Positions 39,439 to 48,859 of a stretch of DNA of 56,967 nt are shown here, in pieces. The notes beneath the pieces are model-generated. The model had not been told where the DNA came from. It made no database searches and worked only from the letters and a program-made list of their open reading frames with translations. A program made the position numbers and the translations under genes. Within the stretch, counting starts at the first letter, position 1; each line of letters starts with the position of its first letter. Origin of the DNA: Nitrososphaera sp. (GTDB lineage Archaea > Thermoproteota > Nitrososphaeria > Nitrososphaerales > Nitrososphaeraceae); NCBI RefSeq assembly GCF_013388945.1, contig NZ_JACAEH010000016.1, forward strand, positions 1-56,967, read 5' to 3'.

Positions 39439-40413
39439 ATGTCAGATTCTGCTTTTATCGCTGCCTGCATGGAAAAAGTGCTTGCGGGCGGCAGAATAAC
39501 ATTTGCAGAAGCCGAGCGACTGCTTGCGACAGACGACGTAATGACGCTTGCAGAATGCGCCAACGCCATTACAAGGAAATTCAACGGCGACGTAGTCGAC
39601 GTCGAAGCTCTGATAAACGCCAAGTCCGGCAGGTGCCCGGAGGACTGCAGCTTTTGTGCCCAGTCGACCTTTTACGAAACCGGCATCAACAAGTACCCGC
39701 TCCTGTCAACCGAGCAGCTGGTGCAAAACGCCAGGATGGCCCGAGACGGCGGCGCTACAAGTTTCTGCCTCGTATGCGCGTACAGGTCGCCGCCGGAAAA
39801 GGATTTTGAGCAGATCTGCGACGCGATTGTCGAGATAAAGAAGCAGGTCGGGACCGAGGTCAACGTCTCCCTCGGGTTTATGACGCCAGAGAGGGCAAGG
39901 CGCCTCAAAGAGCTTGGGGTGAAACGCTACAACCACAACCTGGAAGCGGCAGAGAGCTACTTTTCAAAGATATGCACGACCCATGACTTTGCAGACCGCG
40001 TAAATACGGCAAAGATAGTCAAAGAGGCGGGCCTAGAGCTTTGCTGCGGAGGCATTATAGGCATGGGCGAGTCTGCAAGGCAGAGGATAGAACTTGCGTT
40101 TTCCATTGCAGGTCTGAACCCCGACGAGGTGCCGATGAACATACTCATCGGCAGGGAAGGCACGCCGATGGAAGGCATGGGGACTATAGACCCGCTTGAC
40201 GCCATAAAGACGATAGCGGTGTGGCGGTTTGTCATGCCAAAGACGATACTCAAGATTGGCGGCGGGCGAGAGGTCCACCTCAAGGACAAGGAGCGGATGG
40301 CACTGAAGGCCGGCGCCAATGGGATTATCACTGGCGGTTACCTCACCACTGGCGGCAACGAGCCCAACAAGGACATCGCGATGATAAGAGAGATTGGTCT
40401 CAAGGCAAAGTGA
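39439..40413 (+). CDS. bioB: Biotin synthase
   Basis: Radical SAM enzyme that inserts sulfur into dethiobiotin. 324 residues with the cluster motif CPEDCSFCAQS (CxxxCxxC) around residue 63, NVSLGFMTPERARRLKELGV, YNHNLEAAESYFSKICTTH and GGIIGMGESARQR. Probably biotin-repressed through the operator at 39393. Overlaps the bioF start by 20 bases. Confidence 0.95.
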   Translation: MSDSAFIAACMEKVLAGGRITFAEAERLLATDDVMTLAECANAITRKFNGDVVDVEALINAKSGRCPEDCSFCAQSTFYETGINKYPLLSTEQLVQNARMARDGGATSFCLVCAYRSPPEKDFEQICDAIVEIKKQVGTEVNVSLGFMTPERARRLKELGVKRYNHNLEAAESYFSKICTTHDFADRVNTAKIVKEAGLELCCGGIIGMGESARQRIELAFSIAGLNPDEVPMNILIGREGTPMEGMGTIDPLDAIKTIAVWRFVMPKTILKIGGGREVHLKDKERMALKAGANGIITGGYLTTGGNEPNKDIAMIREIGLKAK

Positions 40414-41551
40414 CGATTTTACCGACGAAAGGCTGGACTCGATAAAAGCAGACAACCTGTACCGGACTTTGAAGAGCGTCGTTGTCAAAGGTCCAGTCGC
40501 CGTCGTTAACGCCAAAAAGGCAATACACCTGTGCTCTAACGACTACCTCGGGCTGTCCCAGGACAGGCGCGTGGTAAAGGCCGCCGCCAGGGCGTTAAAG
40601 CACGTCTCGCAGGCCAGCTCCCGCCTCATAGCCGGAAACGACCCTGCCATCGAAAAACTGGAAGAAATCCTTGCCCGGCACCGCCGGACAGAGGCGGCGC
40701 TTGTATACCCCACAGGATACATGGCAAACCTTGGCGCAGTCACGGCCCTTGCCGACAGTAAAACGACCATCTTTAGCGACGAGCTGAACCATGCAAGCAT
40801 AATCGACGCGTGCAGGCTGAGCGGGGCGCGCGTGCAGGTGTTCAGGCACAACGACGCGGCGCACCTTGACAGGCTCATGCGCGTGCAAGGGAGAAAAGTC
40901 GTGATAACAGAAGGCGTGTTCAGCATGGATGGAGATACCGCGGACCTCAGGCAGATCTGCGAGGTCGCGCAGGAACACGGTGCGATGACGATTGTCGACG
41001 ACGCCCACGGCGACTTTGTCTTTGGGCCAGGGTTTTCAGGCATCCCTGCAAGCCTCGGCGTCGATGTTGACGTGCACATCAGCAGCCTCAGCAAGGGGCT
41101 TGGCTGCTTTGGCGGATACGTTGCCTCAAGCGAAAGGGTCAGGGACGTCCTCATAAACACGTCGAGGCAGTTCATCTACACATCTGCGCTGCCCGACCAC
41201 CTCTGCGCCGCTGCAACGACTGCAGTCCCGATAGCGAAAAAAGGCCTGCTGCAAAAAAGGCTCTATGCAAACATCAGGTTTTTTGCATCCGGCCTGAAAA
41301 AGAAAGGGTTCACGCTAGGCAACTCGTCAAGCCAGATAATCCCTGTCATAATTGGCGACGAAAAAAAGGCGCTTGCGTTTTCGCAGGAGCTGCTAAGGTA
41401 CGGTGCCTTTGCCCAGGCCGTGCGCTACCCTACAGTCAAGAAAGGCTCTGCCAGGCTGCGCGTCTCCCTTACTGCCATGCACGAAAAGGGCCACCTGGAA
41501 TCTGCGCTTGACGCATTTGCATCTGCAGGCAGGAAAACAGGTCTTGTCTGA
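40394..41551 (+). CDS. bioF: 8-amino-7-oxononanoate synthase
   Basis: PLP enzyme condensing pimeloyl-CoA and alanine. About 385 residues from TTG 40394, inside the end of bioB; no later ATG or GTG precedes the conserved NDYLGLS region. Signatures: SSRLIAGNDPAIEKLEEIL, DELNHASIIDACRLSGA, VITEGVFSMDGD, VDDAHGDF and the PLP lysine in SSLSKGLGCFGGY. With bioB, A and D it completes biotin synthesis from pimeloyl-CoA; the pimelate source is not here. Confidence 0.92.
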   Translation: MVSRQSDDFTDERLDSIKADNLYRTLKSVVVKGPVAVVNAKKAIHLCSNDYLGLSQDRRVVKAAARALKHVSQASSRLIAGNDPAIEKLEEILARHRRTEAALVYPTGYMANLGAVTALADSKTTIFSDELNHASIIDACRLSGARVQVFRHNDAAHLDRLMRVQGRKVVITEGVFSMDGDTADLRQICEVAQEHGAMTIVDDAHGDFVFGPGFSGIPASLGVDVDVHISSLSKGLGCFGGYVASSERVRDVLINTSRQFIYTSALPDHLCAAATTAVPIAKKGLLQKRLYANIRFFASGLKKKGFTLGNSSSQIIPVIIGDEKKALAFSQELLRYGAFAQAVRYPTVKKGSARLRVSLTAMHEKGHLESALDAFASAGRKTGLV

Positions 41552-41556
41552 GCACA

Positions 41557-41582
41557 TATTTCTAAACTCGAGTTTAGAAATA
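41557..41582. repeat. 26-bp perfect palindrome copy 3, downstream of bioF
   Basis: TATTTCTAAACTC followed directly by its exact reverse complement, with no spacer. It starts 5 bp after the bioF stop and ends just before the TATA-like GTTAATTAAC of the gene at 41615. Copies at 31510 and 39349 are imperfect. It could be an operator for the gene at 41615, a terminator for bioF, or both. Confidence 0.65.
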
Positions 41583-41614
41583 AAGTTAATTAACAAGTAT
41601 TTTCAAAGAATACC

Positions 41615-41947
41615 GTGCCTGCGAAGGACTTTACGTTCAAGATCAAGGTGACAGACGAGCAGGCAAAAGAGCTTGCCACATACATCAACACTCTGCCTGC
41701 GCAGGACCTGCTGTTTGGACTCCGCTTTGCGTTTAACAGGTATTCTGCTGCTGCAGGCGGATACCTTATGCCGGGAAGAAAGAGCATGGTAAAGAGGGAG
41801 ACCCACCTTCTTAGCGCGGATCAGGCAAAGTGGAGGCTCCACAACTGGAAGGTGATGATACGCACGTACCGCGAGAAAGGCTACAGCTACCCCACGATAT
41901 CAAGGATAAAAAAGCAGTTGCAAAAAATTGCAGGGATAAAAAAGTAG
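41615..41947 (+). CDS. Hypothetical basic protein (110 residues)
   Basis: Start GTG 41615, 26-30 nt after a GTTAATTAAC promoter element. Lysine- and arginine-rich, with FTFKIKVTDEQAKELATYIN at the N terminus and YPTISRIKKQLQKIAGIKK at the end, which looks like a nucleic-acid-binding helix. No named family. Controlled perhaps through the palindrome at 41557. Confidence 0.65.
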   Translation: MPAKDFTFKIKVTDEQAKELATYINTLPAQDLLFGLRFAFNRYSAAAGGYLMPGRKSMVKRETHLLSADQAKWRLHNWKVMIRTYREKGYSYPTISRIKKQLQKIAGIKK

Positions 41948-41953
41948 AGGGAC

Positions 41954-42604
41954 TTAAAAGCCCGCTGCTTCCTCGGCGGACTTTTGCGAGCTCGTGGTCG
42001 AGGGCAGGTCGGGGAACTTGCTCTTCATGTTCATTTCCACGATTGCGCTTGCCTCTTCCATTATCCTCGCCGTGTCCTCGTTGACCGCCGTGAAGCTACC
42101 TATCTCGCCTGCAGGTATCTGGCCCGAGTCGGTCATGATGCTGCCAAGCAGGTCCGAAATCTGCGAGAACGACTGGTCGGCCTCTGGCATCATGCCCGTG
42201 AGCCCGCCCTGGAGCCCCTTGATGACAGACATTGCCGGGCTGAGCGTGACTACAACGTCGCCAAGTTCTGTTATCGTGTTCAGCCTGAGCTGTATCTGTT
42301 CCAGCGCGAGTTTTGCCGAGCTTATCATCTTGCCCATCTTGCGGACCTGCGAAAGCTCGCCTGAAAGGACGCGCGCGTGCTGTGCGTCGTGGCTCTGCAT
42401 CGCAATGACTATGCGCTTGAAGATAAGTTGGTCCTTCTCGTTTATCCTGCCAGATATCGAGTCTAGTTTTGATATCTGCATCTGCAGCTTCTTCTGTGCC
42501 TCCTCTATTCTTGGCTTGAGCGGGGCCTGCGGCTTGATCCCCTCTATCAGCCTGTGTCCTACGCCTGCGCCTTCGGTTTTGACCCATTTGTTACCAAATG
42601 ACAT
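41954..42604 (-). CDS. cdvB: ESCRT-III-like cell division protein, CdvB family
   Basis: 216 residues of the Snf7/CdvB fold: a basic first helix (KPRIEEAQKKLQMQISKLDS, then DQLIFKRIVIAMQSHDAQHA) and several coiled-coil helices (ALEQIQLRLNTITELGDVVV). The C-terminal part is short and has no winged helix, so it is a CdvB paralogue (CdvB1/2-like) rather than the full CdvB with a CdvA-binding domain. It polymerises on the membrane at division. The upstream gap holds an 18-bp palindrome. Confidence 0.9.
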   Translation of the reverse strand: MSFGNKWVKTEGAGVGHRLIEGIKPQAPLKPRIEEAQKKLQMQISKLDSISGRINEKDQLIFKRIVIAMQSHDAQHARVLSGELSQVRKMGKMISSAKLALEQIQLRLNTITELGDVVVTLSPAMSVIKGLQGGLTGMMPEADQSFSQISDLLGSIMTDSGQIPAGEIGSFTAVNEDTARIMEEASAIVEMNMKSKFPDLPSTTSSQKSAEEAAGF

Positions 42605-42666
42605 TCTAACTGGTACCTAGCCAGTCTTGCTGGGTGCGACTAAAAGGCCCGCTGTACTGCCATGCG

Positions 42667-42684
42667 GTGTAACCACGGTTACAC
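42667..42684. promoter_or_regulatory. 18-bp palindrome between cdvB and a small hypothetical gene
   Basis: GTGTAACC-AC-GGTTACAC has perfect 8-bp arms. It lies in the 163-bp divergent region, upstream of a minus-strand TATA-like CCTTTTAG (about 42642-42650) and a plus-strand TATTTTAAAC (42734-42743). A regulator here could couple cdvB to cell-cycle or stress signals. Confidence 0.5.
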
Positions 42685-42767
42685 AGACTCGCGGTGACAG
42701 CCGCTCTCATGCGGCAGAAAAATGTGGCAACAAGTATTTTAAACACCCAAAACCCCGGTAAGCGCGG

Positions 42768-43031
42768 ATGATAAAGGAGAAGATAAAGGTGAACAACCGC
42801 AGCTACAGCGTCACCATAAACGAGCAGACGCAGATGTACGCGATGAAGCTGCGCAGGCTTTACCAGCAAAGCTACAGCGACGTCGACAGTTTCGACGAGG
42901 TCAGCTCCGAGATATCATCCACGATAAGCAACCTCCTAAAGCACGCAGTCTCGCCCGAAGTGCGCGAGGACGACATGGATGGCGTCGTCCAGCAGTTGCT
43001 AAAGATGTATGAAAAGAACGCCAAAAAGTAA
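42768..43031 (+). CDS. Hypothetical protein (87 residues)
   Basis: A small mainly helical protein: VNNRSYSVTINEQTQMYAMK then KLRRLYQQSYSDVDSFDEVS, ending in a charged helix. ATG 42768 is 30 nt after TATTTTAAAC. It is divergent from cdvB and precedes threonine synthase by 36 bases. Function unknown. Confidence 0.68.
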   Translation: MIKEKIKVNNRSYSVTINEQTQMYAMKLRRLYQQSYSDVDSFDEVSSEISSTISNLLKHAVSPEVREDDMDGVVQQLLKMYEKNAKK

Positions 43032-43067
43032 AAACACCTAAATAGCAACCAAGAACGTCTCAACTTC

Positions 43068-44408
43068 ATGGCGCAAAGCGCCGTCAAAAAATGCATCAAC
43101 CCGGATTGCGGCAAGACATACGGCATCGCAAACGACACGTACAGGTGCACCTGCGGCTCGCTGCTTGACATAAAATACGACAAAAAGCCCAGCCGCGACC
43201 TCGTCAACGTGTTCTACCAGAGGCGCAACCACGGCACCAACATATACAACGAGTCGGGCGTCTGGCGCTTCCGGGACCTGATAAATTTCGCCGGCATGGA
43301 CACTGAAAACTTTGACGAATGTGCGCGTGTAATCGTGTCGCTTGACGGCGCAGAAGGTAGGCTGTCCAAGCCCTACAAGATGAGCAAAGCCGCCGACTAT
43401 GCCGACATGGGCCACGACAACTTTTTCCTGCAGCCTGAAGGCTACAACCCGTCCGGCTCGTTCAAGGACAACGGCATGTCAACAGCTGTCACGCACGCCA
43501 AGATGCTAGGGGTCAAAAAGATAATCTGCGCCTCAACTGGCAACACGTCGGCGTCTGCTGCCATGTATGCGGCAAACGAGAACATGGAGTGCGACGTGTA
43601 TATCCCAAAGGGCGAGATAGCGCCGGGCAAGCTCGGGCAGGCCTTCCAGTTTGGAGCCCAGGTCATACAGGTGCCCGGCAACTTTGACGACGCGCTCGCA
43701 ACGTCGCTGAAAAACGCGGCTGCAACAGGCGGTTATACTGTCAATTCTGTAAACCCGTTCCGCATAGAGGGCCAGAAGACAATCGTCTACAGGGTCATGG
43801 AGCACCTTGACTGGAACCCGCCTGACTGGATAGTGTACCCCGGCGGCGCGCTCGGCAACACTTCAAGCTGCGGAAAGGCCCTCATGGAGCTCTACGAGTG
43901 GGGATGGATAAAGAAGGTCCCAAGGATAGCTGTTGTTAACGCAGAGGGCGCCAACACGCTGTACGAGCTTTACAACGGCAAGTTTGAGGACAAGAAACTG
44001 GCCTGGAACGGCGGGAGGCCAGACCTTGCGATGGTGGACCGCTACTACGCCTACCAGGACAAGAAGGGCATAAGGCCAAAGACGCACGCAACTGCCATAC
44101 AGATAGGGAGGCCGGCCAACATCGCAAAGGCGCTTCGCGCGCTTGACTTTACAAAAGGAGTCGTCGTGCAGGTGAGCGACAAGGAGATGAGCGACGGCAT
44201 GTCGATTGTGGGGCTCAACGGCTTTGACTGTGAGATGGCCTCAGGCGCCGTGCCGGCAGGAGTGAGAAAGCTCCGCAAGGAAGGAGTCGTCAAGAAAGAC
44301 GATGTGGTCGTTGGCATACTCACAGGCAGGCAGAAGGATCCGTCGCTTGCAGTCAACTACCACACTGACGCGACGAACATGTTTGCAAGGCCGCCTACAA
44401 GCCACTGA
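43068..44408 (+). CDS. thrC: Threonine synthase
   Basis: PLP enzyme converting O-phosphohomoserine to threonine. 446 residues with an N-terminal zinc-ribbon-like part (CINPDCGKTYG and CTCG), the PLP lysine in NPSGSFKDNGM, STGNTSASAAMYAA and VYPGGALGNTSSCGKALMEL. Works downstream of hom at 10.9 kb; the homoserine kinase gene is not seen. Confidence 0.93.
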   Translation: MAQSAVKKCINPDCGKTYGIANDTYRCTCGSLLDIKYDKKPSRDLVNVFYQRRNHGTNIYNESGVWRFRDLINFAGMDTENFDECARVIVSLDGAEGRLSKPYKMSKAADYADMGHDNFFLQPEGYNPSGSFKDNGMSTAVTHAKMLGVKKIICASTGNTSASAAMYAANENMECDVYIPKGEIAPGKLGQAFQFGAQVIQVPGNFDDALATSLKNAAATGGYTVNSVNPFRIEGQKTIVYRVMEHLDWNPPDWIVYPGGALGNTSSCGKALMELYEWGWIKKVPRIAVVNAEGANTLYELYNGKFEDKKLAWNGGRPDLAMVDRYYAYQDKKGIRPKTHATAIQIGRPANIAKALRALDFTKGVVVQVSDKEMSDGMSIVGLNGFDCEMASGAVPAGVRKLRKEGVVKKDDVVVGILTGRQKDPSLAVNYHTDATNMFARPPTSH

Positions 44409-44646
44409 TTTTTCATTTGCACCAGTCTACGTCGCTACATTATCAACTATTCCATATTGCAACGATGTTTATAGTATCATATCATTTCTATCATTACAAT
44501 TGCAATAACCAGATAGCATTATGATTTTTCTGGTTTTGCCAGCCGCGTTTGCCGCCGGCGCATGCCGGCATACGGTTTTGGGCGCCCGGCATGCACGGTA
44601 GGGGTGCAAAATGGTGGTTACGGCGCAGGTGAAATTGAGCGAAAAG
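44409..44646. other. AT-rich then GC-rich intergenic region with a 9-bp inverted repeat
   Basis: No gene found. The first 130 bases are clearly AT-richer than surrounding DNA. GCATGCCGG (44560-44568) and CCGGCATGC (44586-44594) form a perfect 9-bp stem with a 17-base loop, downstream of both thrC and trpE, which converge here; a transcription-end or RNA-stability hairpin is likely. Confidence 0.45.
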
Positions 44647-46029
44647 CTAGCCGCTGGCCTTTTTCAGTGCAGACAGCATGGCGCCGGCCTTGTGCTCGGT
44701 CTCGTCCCACTCGCGCTCAGGGTCAGAGTCCATGACTATTCCGGCACCCGACTGGATGTATGCCTTCTTGCCGTCGACAAAGAGCGAGCGTATGGTTATC
44801 GCAAAGTCGCACGAGCCGTTGAACGAGAAATAGCCAAGCGCGCCGGCATACGGACCTCTCAGGTCTGGCTCGAGCTCGTCTATGACTTCCATTGCCCTCA
44901 CCTTGGGCGCCCCGGAGACCGTGCCGGCCGGAAATACAGCTTTCAGCGCGTCGTACGAGTCAAAGGACTTTTTCAGGTCACCTGTCACGTGCGAAACTAT
45001 GTGCTGGACGTGGCTGAAGCGCTTGACTGTCATGAGTTCGTCGACCTTGACCGTGCCAAAGTCGCAGACGCGGCCCACGTCGTTCCGTGCAAGGTCAACA
45101 AGCATCGTGTGCTCGGCAAGCTCTTTTTCGTCCTTGAGCAGGTCCTTGCGCATCTCCTCGTTTTTGGCCTCGTCGCCGGTTATAGGCCGCGTGCCTGCTA
45201 TCGGGAAGGTCTCGACGTGGCTTCCAGTCACGCGGAGGAGCATCTCCGGGCTTGAGCCGATTATGCAGCGCCTGCCGGACTTTAGAAGGTACATGTAGGG
45301 CGAGGGGTTGACTTCCCGGAGGGCCTCGTAAAAGCGCAAGAGATCGCCTTCCACCTCGAACTTCATGTTCTTGGCAAGCACCACCTGGAACACGTCGCCG
45401 TCGTAGACGTATTTCTTGGCCTTCTTGACAATGTCGACAAAGTGTTCCTCTGTCATGTTCCTAGCCGGCTCTGTGTGCGAAAAGTGCGTCGGGCTTGCAG
45501 TAGCCTTGGCTATCTTGCGCTCTATCTCTTCAAGGCGCGACTTTCCAAGGTAAAAGTAGTAGGCCTGGTTCTCCTTGTGGTTGTACAGTATGCCGTCGTG
45601 GTAGACGCCAAACTCCATCACGGGAAAACTGTTCTTGCCCTTTTTCCTGTCTACAGGCAGGCGCTCCCAGAACCTGACGGCGTCGTAGCTGATGTAGCCT
45701 ACCGCGCCGCCGATGTAGCGCGAGCTTGCGTCGCTGACGCGCGGAACGAGCTTGCGCAGCTGCGAAAGTGGCTCTGTCACCTTGTACTTTTTTGTCCGGC
45801 CCCGCCGGTCCCTGACTACAAAAGAGCGAAAGTCGCACGTGACTGTGACTTCGGGGTCAAAGCCAATGACTGACATCTCGGCAAGTTCCTTGGGGCCTAT
45901 GAGAGACTCGAGTATGAAGGCGTGGTCGTAGAGCGAGTAGATCTTTTTGAAAAGGGAGAACTGGTCGTCAGCGGTGGCTAGCTTGCGTACCTTGACCCTG
46001 CCAAGCCGCTGCCGGCCAAAAGCTACCAC
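44647..46029 (-). CDS. trpE: Anthranilate synthase component I
   Basis: Makes anthranilate from chorismate with ammonia from TrpG. 460 residues with the chorismate-binding core: YEALREVNPSPYMYLLKSG, ETFPIAGTRPITGDEAKNEE, LVDLARNDVGRVCDFG, PAGTVSGAPKVRAMEVIDEL and AGIVMDSDPEREWDETEHKA. It is separated from trpG-trpD by about 43 kb, an unusual split. Followed upstream by ilvD. Confidence 0.92.
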   Translation of the reverse strand: MVAFGRQRLGRVKVRKLATADDQFSLFKKIYSLYDHAFILESLIGPKELAEMSVIGFDPEVTVTCDFRSFVVRDRRGRTKKYKVTEPLSQLRKLVPRVSDASSRYIGGAVGYISYDAVRFWERLPVDRKKGKNSFPVMEFGVYHDGILYNHKENQAYYFYLGKSRLEEIERKIAKATASPTHFSHTEPARNMTEEHFVDIVKKAKKYVYDGDVFQVVLAKNMKFEVEGDLLRFYEALREVNPSPYMYLLKSGRRCIIGSSPEMLLRVTGSHVETFPIAGTRPITGDEAKNEEMRKDLLKDEKELAEHTMLVDLARNDVGRVCDFGTVKVDELMTVKRFSHVQHIVSHVTGDLKKSFDSYDALKAVFPAGTVSGAPKVRAMEVIDELEPDLRGPYAGALGYFSFNGSCDFAITIRSLFVDGKKAYIQSGAGIVMDSDPEREWDETEHKAGAMLSALKKASG

Positions 46030-46076
46030 CTTTGTTCATTCTCTCCTGCTACTCTGCCTGATTGCCATTTAAAGGT

Positions 46077-47759
46077 TCAGCTGCCGACAGGCGTCGTTAT
46101 AGCGCCGACGGTGGCCGACTGGACAAGCGATGCGTATTTTGCAAGCGCGCCCGTCGTGTACCTTGGCTTTATCGGCTTCCACTTTTTGGCGCGCCTTGCA
46201 AGCTCGGCCTTTGAAACGAGCAGGTCTATCTTGCTTTTTGCGGTGTCTATCACAATCTGGTCGCCTTCCTTTACAAGTGCTATCGGGCCTCCGACCATCG
46301 CCTCCGGCGCCACGTGGCCTATCATGAATCCGCGCGTGGCTCCGGAGAACCTGCCGTCGGTCACCATCGCCACCTTCTCGCCAAGTCCCTGGCCGACTAT
46401 AGCAGCGGTCGTGGATAGCATCTCGCGCATTCCCGGCCCGCCCTTTGGCCCCTCGTAGCGGATGACCACGACGTCGCCTTCCACAATCTTGCGCTTTGAC
46501 ACGGCGTCAAACGCCTCCTCTTCGCTGTTAAAGACGCGCGCGCGGCCGGCAAACTTTTTGCTCTTTACGCCTGCCACCTTTACCACCGCGCCGCCGGGCG
46601 CAAGCGAGCCCCGCAGTATCTTGAGCGTGCCTTCTGAGCTTATCGGCTCTTCCAATCGCCTGACCACCTTTTCCTTGCCCTGGCTCAGGTCAAAAGTCAT
46701 CGACTCTATGTTCTGCTTCATCGTCTTGCCGGTGACTGTCATCACGTCGCCGTTGAGCAGGCCCTTTTTCAAGAGCGCGTTCAGTATCACTGGAACTCCG
46801 CCTATCTTGTCAAGGTCCAGCATGACGTACATGCCGCCCGGCCTCATGTCTGCGATGTGGGGCGTGCGCTTGCGTATCCGCTCAAAGTCGTTGAGTGTCA
46901 GCTTTACGCGCGCTTCCTTTGCTATCGCAAGCAGGTGCAGGACAGCGTTTGTAGAGCCTCCGATGGCGTTTGCCATCATTATCGCGTTTTCAAACGCTTC
47001 GTAGGTCATGATGTCCCGGGGCCTGATGTTTGCGTCGATAAGGCTCATGACAGACTTGCCGGTGTTGTAGCATATCTCGTGGCGCCTTTCGCTTTCTGCC
47101 GGAGGCGACGCGCTCCCCGGAAGTGACATGCCTATTGCCTCGCTCACCGACGCCATCGTGTTTGCGGTGTACATGCCTGCGCACGAGCCTGCGGCAGGAC
47201 ACGCCACGTTTTCAAGGCTCAAGAGCTCCTGTAATGTCATTTTACCAGAGTCGTAGGCGCCTACCGCCTCGTACACGTCCTGGACTGTCACCTGCTTGCC
47301 GTTCCACTCGCCAGGCATTATGGTTCCGCCGTAGACAAATATCGACGGCAGGTTAAGGCGAGCCATTGCAATCAGGGTTCCGGGCAGGCTCTTGTCGCAC
47401 CCCGATATCCCCACGAGGCCGTCGTAGCCGTGCGCCCTCATCATGACTTCAATAGAATCGGCGATGATCTCCCTGCTTACAAGCGAGGCCTTCATGCCCT
47501 CGTGGCCCATGGCTATGCCGTCTGACACTGCAATAGCGGTAAACTCGCGCGGGGTCGCGCCCGAGTCGCTGACCCCCCTCTTGGCGCTCTGTGCCAGCTG
47601 GCCCAGGTGTATGTTGCAGGGCGTTGCCTCGTTGCAAGTCGAAGAGACGCCTATCATCGGCCTGTTCAGGTCTTCGTCGGTCAGGCCCATCGCCTTGTAC
47701 ATCGCCCTGTGAGGCGCCCTTGCAGTGCCCTCCAGAACCTTTCTGCTTGGAAGCTCCAT
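46077..47759 (-). CDS. ilvD: Dihydroxy-acid dehydratase
   Basis: Iron-sulfur enzyme of valine, leucine and isoleucine synthesis. 560 residues. Cluster cysteines in [24 protein letters not shown] and [30 protein letters not shown] and [20 protein letters not shown] near the C terminus. Upstream of trpE in the same orientation with 47 bases between. Confidence 0.95.
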   Translation of the reverse strand: MELPSRKVLEGTARAPHRAMYKAMGLTDEDLNRPMIGVSSTCNEATPCNIHLGQLAQSAKRGVSDSGATPREFTAIAVSDGIAMGHEGMKASLVSREIIADSIEVMMRAHGYDGLVGISGCDKSLPGTLIAMARLNLPSIFVYGGTIMPGEWNGKQVTVQDVYEAVGAYDSGKMTLQELLSLENVACPAAGSCAGMYTANTMASVSEAIGMSLPGSASPPAESERRHEICYNTGKSVMSLIDANIRPRDIMTYEAFENAIMMANAIGGSTNAVLHLLAIAKEARVKLTLNDFERIRKRTPHIADMRPGGMYVMLDLDKIGGVPVILNALLKKGLLNGDVMTVTGKTMKQNIESMTFDLSQGKEKVVRRLEEPISSEGTLKILRGSLAPGGAVVKVAGVKSKKFAGRARVFNSEEEAFDAVSKRKIVEGDVVVIRYEGPKGGPGMREMLSTTAAIVGQGLGEKVAMVTDGRFSGATRGFMIGHVAPEAMVGGPIALVKEGDQIVIDTAKSKIDLLVSKAELARRAKKWKPIKPRYTTGALAKYASLVQSATVGAITTPVGS

Positions 47760-47803
47760 GATGGTGTGGGCTCGCAGAGCATATTTTAAGATTCTCGACT
47801 TTC

Positions 47804-47992
47804 TCAGTCAAGAGTCGCAGTGACCTTGACGGCGTCGAGGCCCTCGACCCTGAAAATGGTCTCGCACATGCCGCACTCGGCGTTTCCTGACGACATGTCC
47901 CGGGCAGAGACCTCCTCGTTCAGGTAGTCGCACTTGGGGCACTTGAACGTGAAGGTCAGGTCAAAATCCTCAAGTTCCACGGTCTCTGCCAT
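47804..47992 (-). CDS. Small zinc-ribbon protein (62 residues)
   Basis: Two CxxC knuckles, CPKC and CGMC, about 28 residues apart, in an acidic context. ATG 47992 is 28 nt after a CTTAAATAC TATA element, so the longer frame from 48082 (which overlaps the HIT gene start) is not used. Possibly an adaptor or transcription-related ribbon; function unknown. Confidence 0.7.
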   Translation of the reverse strand: MAETVELEDFDLTFTFKCPKCDYLNEEVSARDMSSGNAECGMCETIFRVEGLDAVKVTATLD

Positions 47993-48075
47993 GATAAAAG
48001 TCGGGGAGCTGGGGTATTTAAGAATTGGTCTTTTGCAGCAAGGAATAAACGTGCACGCATGGTCATCAACGACAA

Positions 48076-48504
48076 ATGCCAAACTCGTGCATATTCTGCT
48101 CTATAATAGCCGGCGAGATCCCAAGCGCGCAGGTCTACCGCGACCAGGATTTCGTGGTGATAATGGACAAGTATCCGATAAACAAGGGGCACACGCTTGT
48201 TATCCCGGTAAAGCACTATGACACGCTCCTGCATATGCCGCCGGCAGAAGTGGGCAGGCTGTATGCAGCCGTTCCTGCCGTGGCAAAGGCCGTCGTGTCG
48301 GCAGTTGGTGCAGACGGCTTTAACATAGGCCAGAACAACGGCATTGCGGCAAACCAGATAGTGCCACACGTCCACGTTCACGTAATCCCGCGCTTTGCAG
48401 ACGACAGCCCCGACGGCAAGTGGCCCGCAAGGCGGGTCGCCGAGATGAGAGAGCTCGCCGCGCTTGCTGAAAAGATAGGGAAAAAGGTAAACGGTCTGGG
48501 CTAG
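48076..48504 (+). CDS. HIT family hydrolase
   Basis: 142-residue histidine-triad protein: zinc-binding CIFCSIIAGEI at the N terminus, NKGHTLVIPVKHYDTLL and the catalytic HVHVHVIPRF. Likely hydrolyses nucleotide phosphoramidates or dinucleoside polyphosphates. Its stop overlaps the next gene (convergent) by 4 bases. Confidence 0.92.
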   Translation: MPNSCIFCSIIAGEIPSAQVYRDQDFVVIMDKYPINKGHTLVIPVKHYDTLLHMPPAEVGRLYAAVPAVAKAVVSAVGADGFNIGQNNGIAANQIVPHVHVHVIPRFADDSPDGKWPARRVAEMRELAALAEKIGKKVNGLG

Positions 48505-48734
48505 CGCTTTTTGTGCGCTTTTGGCTTTGGCTCGGGCTCAGGCGCAGGTTCCGGCGAGTCGTCAAAGACCTTGACCTCTACCGGCTTTTTCATCCTCTGC
48601 TTGTATATCTTCATGTACTCTTCGGCTTCCTTGCGGGTCTCAAACTTTGCCTCGCCCCTGAACGACCCGTTCTGGTCTATCAGGCTGACCGTCCCCCACA
48701 TGCCGTTTTTGCCAAGTTTTTTTACCGAAAACAT
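48501..48734 (-). CDS. Hypothetical protein with Pro/Glu-rich tail (77 residues)
   Basis: An N-terminal beta-rich segment (GMWGTVSLIDQNGSFRGEAK) and a helix (RKEAEEYMKIYKQRMKKPVE) precede a tail of Pro, Glu and Lys. A TCTTAAATAC promoter element lies about 32 nt upstream of ATG 48734. No named family. Confidence 0.65.
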   Translation of the reverse strand: MFSVKKLGKNGMWGTVSLIDQNGSFRGEAKFETRKEAEEYMKIYKQRMKKPVEVKVFDDSPEPAPEPEPKPKAHKKR

Positions 48735-48859
48735 TCCAGCGCATCTAATTGACGGCGCGTGTATTTAAGAGAGCCGGAACCAAGTTCGCATTTTTTAACA
48801 TCAGGGTTGCTCGGTTGCACCACCAAATTAATTAAAAACCTCGGCACAGCTAGTGCGGG

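Noticed and set aside
47993-48082. Longer version of the 62-residue zinc ribbon starting at 48082
   Set aside because: It would overlap the HIT gene start, and the TATA element at about 48020 gives a leaderless start at ATG 47992.
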